Positions 4,735 through 8,390 of a DNA stretch of 8,390 nt are shown here, piece after piece. This stretch comes from Asaia bogorensis (lineage in GTDB: Bacteria > Pseudomonadota > Alphaproteobacteria > Acetobacterales > Acetobacteraceae): the NCBI GenBank assembly GCA_945873675.1, contig CAMCEP010000110.1, forward strand, positions 1-8,390. Direction: 5' to 3'. The position numbers and the translations under genes were made by a program. The notes below the pieces were generated by a model. The model had not been told where the DNA came from, did not search any database, and worked only from the letters and a program-made list of their open reading frames with translations. How positions within the stretch are numbered: position 1 is the stretch's first letter; each line of letters opens with the position of its first letter.

Positions 4735-6264
4735 TCAATGTTTATTTCTACCCGACAAAATCCACCCCAAGGTGAAAATCGCCATTGTTAGGGCGAAGGA
4801 AATGGCCAGCCCAAGCTGTGCATAGAAGGTTGGTTCTCGCGGTGCGGGCAGAGGTGCCCGAATAATCGCCGATTCGCCCAAGGGACCGCGCGTCACCAAC
4901 CGCCCACGTGCATCGAATACAGCCGAAACCCCCGTCTGCGCCGCGCGTGCAAGTGGCAAGCCTTCTTCCACCGCGCGTAGCCGCGCTGATGCCAAATGCT
5001 GCCAAGGGCCAGCGGTGATGCCGAACCAGGCGTCATTCGTCACATTCACAATCCAGGCAGGGCGCCGCGCCGGCATGACCCGGCCGGTGAAGATCACCTC
5101 ATAGCAAATCAGCCCAACGAACGGCGGCAGCCAACCCGCCACCATCCGGCGCCTTTCCTCGGCCGGCGTGAAATCGCGCGAGCTTTGCACGAGCCGGATC
5201 GGCAAAAGCCCCCTGAAGGGCATGAATTCACCAAAGGGGACCAGCTTCACCTTATCGGCCACCGCCAGTACCTGCGTATCGGGGCCGATCACGGCAAGGC
5301 TATTGAACAAATCCCGCGCATGGCCTTCTGGCGTAAAGTCTCCGCGCACGGTGCCAGTCAGCAGCAGGGTATTTTGCGGCAGGGCGCCAGCCACCAATTG
5401 CCGCGCTTCCCGGTCATTGGGCAGCAGGAAGGGCACGGCGGTTTCCGGCCAGATTACCGCAAGCCGATGCCCGGGCGGCAGATCGCGCAAAGCGGCCAGC
5501 GCGGCTTCGCGGGTCGCTTCCACATAGCGGCGCAGGATCGGTACGCGGGATTGCTCCTGCCATTTCACTTCCTGCGCGATATTGCCCTGTACAATCAGCA
5601 GGCCGACAGGCTGGGGTTCAGGCTCTGGCGCCCAAAGCCGGGCAAAGCCGAAGGCACCGCAAAAGGCGAGCGCCGCGACACCGCCCAAAAAGGCGCGCCG
5701 ATCCAAAATGGGCGTTGCCGCCACCAAAAGCGTGATCAGTGACAAGCCATGCACGCCAATCACCGCCGCCAACTGGATAGGCAGCGCATCAAAGGCCCAG
5801 ACGGTGCCGATGAGATTCCAGGGAAAACCCGTCAGGATTTCGCCGCGCAGCAATTCAAAGCCAACAAAGCCGCCAGCAAAAACCAGCACGCGCGGCCAGC
5901 CGGGCCTGGCACCCCAGGCAATCGCCGCCGGGCCGGCCACAAAAAGCGCCAGCGGCAGCGCCAGCGCCGGCACAGCAATCGGCACCAGCCACCAATAGCG
6001 CGCCACATCGGTCAGTATGGCGGAGGTGATCCAGTAAAGCCCGCCCAGGAAGAACCCGAAGCCCCATGCAAAGCCGATCCAAAAGGCGCCGGTCCAGCTA
6101 GCCGCCCCGCCGATCATGGCCAGCAGCCCAGGAATGGCGAGGAACAGCGCCGGCACAATATGCAAGGGCGGCAGGGCCAGAACCGCCAGCATACCAAGCC
6201 CGAAGGCCGTCACCATGGCGCGCCAGCCATGCCGTGCCGCCAAAGACCGCCAAACGCGCCCCAT
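4735..6264 (-). CDS. lnt: Apolipoprotein N-acyltransferase
   Basis: This inner-membrane enzyme adds the third acyl chain, from a phospholipid, to the N-terminal cysteine of lipoproteins. It is 509 residues from ATG 6264, close to E. coli Lnt (512). The first ~205 residues hold several hydrophobic segments, including ALPPLHIVPALFLAIPGLLA and WIGFAWGFGFFLGGLYWITS, and the family motif GFPWNLIGTVWA. The nitrilase-like periplasmic domain (about 218-470) starts with VGLLIVQGNIAQEVKW. The catalytic triad is Glu274 in WPE, Lys338 in DKVKLVPFGE and Cys387 in LICYE. NVTNDAWFG (407-415) and QTGVSAVFDARG follow, and a last hydrophobic segment lies near 482-504. A TTG immediately before the ATG is a less likely start. 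The CorC gene ends 14 nt upstream, so the gene is the last of the operon; a terminator follows at 4604-4643. Confidence 0.96.
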   Translation of the reverse strand: MGRVWRSLAARHGWRAMVTAFGLGMLAVLALPPLHIVPALFLAIPGLLAMIGGAASWTGAFWIGFAWGFGFFLGGLYWITSAILTDVARYWWLVPIAVPALALPLALFVAGPAAIAWGARPGWPRVLVFAGGFVGFELLRGEILTGFPWNLIGTVWAFDALPIQLAAVIGVHGLSLITLLVAATPILDRRAFLGGVAALAFCGAFGFARLWAPEPEPQPVGLLIVQGNIAQEVKWQEQSRVPILRRYVEATREAALAALRDLPPGHRLAVIWPETAVPFLLPNDREARQLVAGALPQNTLLLTGTVRGDFTPEGHARDLFNSLAVIGPDTQVLAVADKVKLVPFGEFMPFRGLLPIRLVQSSRDFTPAEERRRMVAGWLPPFVGLICYEVIFTGRVMPARRPAWIVNVTNDAWFGITAGPWQHLASARLRAVEEGLPLARAAQTGVSAVFDARGRLVTRGPLGESAIIRAPLPAPREPTFYAQLGLAISFALTMAIFTLGWILSGRNKH

Positions 6265-6278
6265 CAAGCCCTGCTTTC

Positions 6279-7175
6279 CTATTCCGCCGCAACGCGCGGA
6301 TTGGCACCAGGGCGGCGCACACGCAAGCGCCGAATGCGGCGCGGATCAGCTTCCAGAATGCGAAACTCCAGGCCCGAGGGGTGGGAGACCAATTCCCCCC
6401 GTGCCGGCACGCGCCCCGCAAGCGTGAACACCAAGCCCCCCACCGTATCGATATCGGCGGCGCGTTCTTCATCCGTCAGTATGGTGCCGAGCTTTTCTTC
6501 AAAGGCCGCAATCGGGGTGCGCGCATCCAAATCCAGCGCCCCATCAGGGCGTTCGGTGATTTGCTGCGCCTTGATTTCATCATGTTCGTCGCTGATGTCA
6601 CCAACAATGGTTTCCACCAGATCTTCAATGGTGATCAGCCCATCTATACCGCCATATTCATCCACCACCAGCGCCATATGCACGCGCGCCTGGCGCATTT
6701 GCAAAAGCAGATCCAGCACAGGGATGGACGGCACCACAAAAAGTGGGCGACGCAAAATGGCCGTCAGTGAAAAATCCGCTTCTTTGCCGATAGCAGCGAA
6801 GACATCCTTGATATGCACCATTCCCACAATGTCATCCAAACCATCGCGATAGATCGGATAGCGGCTATGGCCTTCAGTCTGGATTAGCGCGATTGTTTCA
6901 GTGAGCGTATGGCTTTCCGGTATCGCCATAATATCAGCGCGCGGCACCATGACATCATAAGCGGTGATGCCGCGCAGCCTTAGAACATTGCCAAGCAGCG
7001 CGCGTTCTTCGGCATCCAGGCTTGCCGCCGGACCATCGCCCTTGCTCGCCTCGGTCGGGGCTTCCTGGCGTTCGATCAGTTCTTCCACCTGATCGCGGAT
7101 GGATTCAGCTTCCTTGCGCCGCAGCATGCCCTGGATTTTCCAGAACAGGCCGGGTTTTTGGCCCGCCTCACTCAT
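6279..7175 (-). CDS. corC: CorC/YbeX-type protein: CBS pair plus transporter-associated CorC_HlyC domain
   Basis: The 298-residue soluble protein has a charged, helical N-terminus. LRLRGITAYDVMVPRADI (65-82) contains the MVPR motif and leads into the first CBS repeat (about 75-130). The second CBS repeat (about 140-192) ends VDEYGGIDGLITIEDLVETI, and the C-terminal CorC_HlyC domain (about 208-288) includes DTVGGLVFTLAGRVPARGE. There is no N-terminal DUF21/CNNM membrane domain, so it matches the short E. coli CorC/YbeX type (292 residues) rather than membrane HlyC/CNNM proteins. CBS pairs usually bind adenine nucleotides. The family has been linked to magnesium/cobalt efflux and, in the ybeZ-ybeY-ybeX-lnt context, to ribosome or RNA homeostasis. 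The older name hemolysin is misleading. The start codon overlaps the ybeY stop as ATGA, so translation is coupled. Confidence 0.93.
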   Translation of the reverse strand: MSEAGQKPGLFWKIQGMLRRKEAESIRDQVEELIERQEAPTEASKGDGPAASLDAEERALLGNVLRLRGITAYDVMVPRADIMAIPESHTLTETIALIQTEGHSRYPIYRDGLDDIVGMVHIKDVFAAIGKEADFSLTAILRRPLFVVPSIPVLDLLLQMRQARVHMALVVDEYGGIDGLITIEDLVETIVGDISDEHDEIKAQQITERPDGALDLDARTPIAAFEEKLGTILTDEERAADIDTVGGLVFTLAGRVPARGELVSHPSGLEFRILEADPRRIRRLRVRRPGANPRVAAE

Positions 7176-7699
7176 GTTGCACCGCGCCAGGGATTGGGCA
7201 GGCCAAGCCGGCGCATGACGCGCGCTTCAGCACGCTCCATCCGACGCGCCTCACCGGCTTGCAAATGATCATGCCCAGCCAGATGCAAAGCGCCATGCGC
7301 TACAAGATGCGCAAAATGTGCCGCCACACGCCGCCCCGCGCCGCGTGCTTCGCGCCGCACCACGCCAAGCGCCAGCGCCACATCGCCCAGATAGCCTGGC
7401 ACGCCCCCCGGGAAGGACAGCACATTGGTGGGCTTCGCCTTGGCGCGATGCATCCCATTCAGCCGCTTCACGGTGGTGTCATTGGCCAGCAGCAGCGTCA
7501 TCGCACCATGCGCGCCCGCCTCAAGCAGCGCGGCATGGGCGGCGCGGCGCGCCAGCGCCTCTGGCCGTTTAATGCTGGCGCGCCAGCCTGGCGCTGCCAG
7601 GATCACGGAGATTTCAAGCCCCTCCGCCGATCCGCTCCGAAGCCCAGCCGAAGCGCCCTTACGGCGCCCCTGGCCGGGACGGCTACTTCCCGGTTCCAT
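7172..7699 (-). CDS. ybeY: Endoribonuclease YbeY, rRNA maturation factor (zinc metalloprotein)
   Basis: From ATG 7699 the product is 175 residues. YbeY proteins act in 16S rRNA 3' maturation and 70S ribosome quality control. The diagnostic zinc motif H-x3-H-x5-H is present as HGALHLAGHDH, with His135, His139 and His145. Upstream are LANDTTVKRLNGMHRAKAK and TNVLSFP (91-97; the family usually has TDVLSFP), then LGDVALA. An Arg/Gly/Ser-rich segment of about 28 residues precedes the core, which begins EISVILAAPGW. The start is chosen because AAGGAG (7704-7709) lies four bases upstream of ATG 7699. Earlier in-frame ATGs at 7729 and 7741 would add only GGPMTRTGRRRRR-like sequence and deepen the phoH overlap. 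From 7699 the overlap with phoH is 17 nt, and the gene ends in a 4-nt overlap with corC. Confidence 0.94.
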   Translation of the reverse strand: MEPGSSRPGQGRRKGASAGLRSGSAEGLEISVILAAPGWRASIKRPEALARRAAHAALLEAGAHGAMTLLLANDTTVKRLNGMHRAKAKPTNVLSFPGGVPGYLGDVALALGVVRREARGAGRRVAAHFAHLVAHGALHLAGHDHLQAGEARRMERAEARVMRRLGLPNPWRGAT

Positions 7700-8390
7700 T
7701 CTTCTCCTTCTTCGCCCGGTTCTGGTCATCGGCCCGCCCATAGGCGGCTACGATCCGGGCAACCAGCGGATGCCTTACCACATCCTGCTCCGCAAAGCGC
7801 GTTATACCAATACCTTCAACGCCCGCCACTATGCCAAGCGCCTCCACCAGGCCAGAAGGCTGGTGCGGCGGCAGGTCAACCTGGGTGGGGTCGCCGGTAA
7901 TAACCATCCGGCTGCCCTCCCCCATACGGGTCAGGAACATCTTCATCTGGGCGGGCGTGGTGTTCTGTGCCTCATCCAATATGGCGTAGCAATGGGCGAG
8001 CGTACGACCGCGCATGAAAGCCAAGGGGGCGATTTCAATCTCCCCCGCCGCGATGCGCCGTGCCACTTGATCGGCGGGCAGCATGTCATGCAAAGCGTCG
8101 TAAAGCGGGCGGAGATAGGGGTCCACCTTTTCCTTCATGTCGCCCGGCAGGAAGCCGAGCCTTTCGCCGGCCTCAACGGCAGGGCGGGACAGCACAATCC
8201 GGTCCACGCGGCCCGATTGCAGCAGCGCGACACCCTGCGCCACCGCCAAATAGGTCTTGCCCGTACCCGCCGGCCCGATCCCAAACACCATGTCGCTGCG
8301 CGAGAGCATATCAATATAGGCCGCCTGGGCCGCGCTGCGGGGCGTAATCGCGCCCTTGCGGGTGCGGATTGCAGGCAGGTCCCGCAAGGG
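7683..8390 (-). CDS. phoH: PhoH family ATPase (YbeZ-like), lacking its N-terminus at the window edge
   Basis: The reading frame is open to the right edge with no start. The first visible codons are Pro-Leu (the Leu codon is a TTG, not a start), then RDLPAIRTRKGAITPRSAAQ, which lies before the ATPase domain in PhoH/YbeZ proteins. About 235 of the usual ~320-350 residues are present; the N-terminal domain is missing. The P-loop is GIGPAGTGKT (8253-8282), followed by LSRPAVEAGERLGFLPGD and the Walker B AILDEAQN. Further motifs are TPAQMKMFLTRMGEGSRMVITGDPTQVDLP and the tail ITRFAEQDVVRHPLVARIV. PhoH-like proteins are predicted ATPases of the helicase-related superfamily; YbeZ partners YbeY in RNA metabolism and ribosome maturation. 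The lysine-rich end (AKKEKNGTGK) overlaps ybeY by 17 nt. In many alphaproteobacteria miaB lies upstream, outside this window. Confidence 0.95.
   Translation of the reverse strand, partial: PLRDLPAIRTRKGAITPRSAAQAAYIDMLSRSDMVFGIGPAGTGKTYLAVAQGVALLQSGRVDRIVLSRPAVEAGERLGFLPGDMKEKVDPYLRPLYDALHDMLPADQVARRIAAGEIEIAPLAFMRGRTLAHCYAILDEAQNTTPAQMKMFLTRMGEGSRMVITGDPTQVDLPPHQPSGLVEALGIVAGVEGIGITRFAEQDVVRHPLVARIVAAYGRADDQNRAKKEKNGTGK
7704..7709 (-). promoter_or_regulatory. Ribosome binding site of ybeY inside the phoH 3' end
   Basis: The minus strand reads GAAGAAGGAGAAGAATGG here. AAGGAG stands four bases before ATG 7699. The same bases encode the lysine-rich tail of PhoH (AKKEKNGTGK), so the PhoH C-terminus doubles as the translation signal for YbeY. 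This site decides the ybeY start. Confidence 0.65.

Noticed and set aside
5749..6852. Plus-strand open frame of 367 codons opposite lnt and corC, ending in a Ser-rich stretch
   Set aside because: It spans the junction of two well-supported minus-strand genes. Its composition (Arg/Gln/Pro, then Ser/Ile) is that of a shadow frame.
1..8390. New defence, secretion or biosynthetic system
   Set aside because: All ten genes fall in known core families in typical operon contexts. I found no cluster of unknown genes that would support such a claim.

Overview
The window looks like ordinary chromosome of a GC-rich alphaproteobacterium, most likely from the Rhodospirillales/Acetobacteraceae side. This rests on protein character and gene order: a chorismate mutase-hisC-tyrC cluster divergent from metX-metW, and a phoH-ybeY-corC-lnt cluster followed by a PhrR-like XRE regulator. 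No database search was possible, so the lineage is an inference. All ten genes are housekeeping or core-metabolic. I see no transposase, integrase, phage gene, CRISPR array, tRNA, rRNA or toxin-antitoxin pair, and no new multi-gene system.

Region 1 (1-2116, minus strand) is an aromatic amino acid operon read right to left. It holds a chorismate mutase with an extra C-terminal region, a HisC-type aminotransferase, and the first 66 codons of a TyrA/TyrC-type prephenate/arogenate dehydrogenase cut by the left edge. The genes overlap by 4 and 8 nt, so translation is probably coupled. Together they would take chorismate to prephenate and on to tyrosine and/or phenylalanine. The C-terminal part of the chorismate mutase resembles a shortened, catalytically dead prephenate dehydratase plus ACT domain, and is the most interesting protein-level feature here.

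Region 2 (2117-2199) is the short divergent promoter region. Region 3 (2200-4044, plus strand) is metX-metW, with 3 nt between stop and start, for the acyl-homoserine branch of methionine synthesis.

Region 4 (4051-4527, minus strand) is a small XRE-family regulator, tail-to-tail with metW across a 6-nt gap. Upstream of it, 4528-4734 is a conspicuously AT-rich non-coding stretch. It carries a good intrinsic terminator for the operon to its right, a 25-nt dyad flanked by T and A runs, and a repeated TTAAGG motif.

Region 5 (4735-8390, minus strand) is a tight operon: phoH (cut by the right edge), ybeY, a CorC/YbeX-type CBS protein, and lnt. It links RNA metabolism and ribosome maturation (PhoH, YbeY) to envelope functions (CorC-like, Lnt). 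Junctions are a 17-nt overlap, a 4-nt overlap and a 14-nt gap, and the transcript appears to end at the terminator at 4604-4643.
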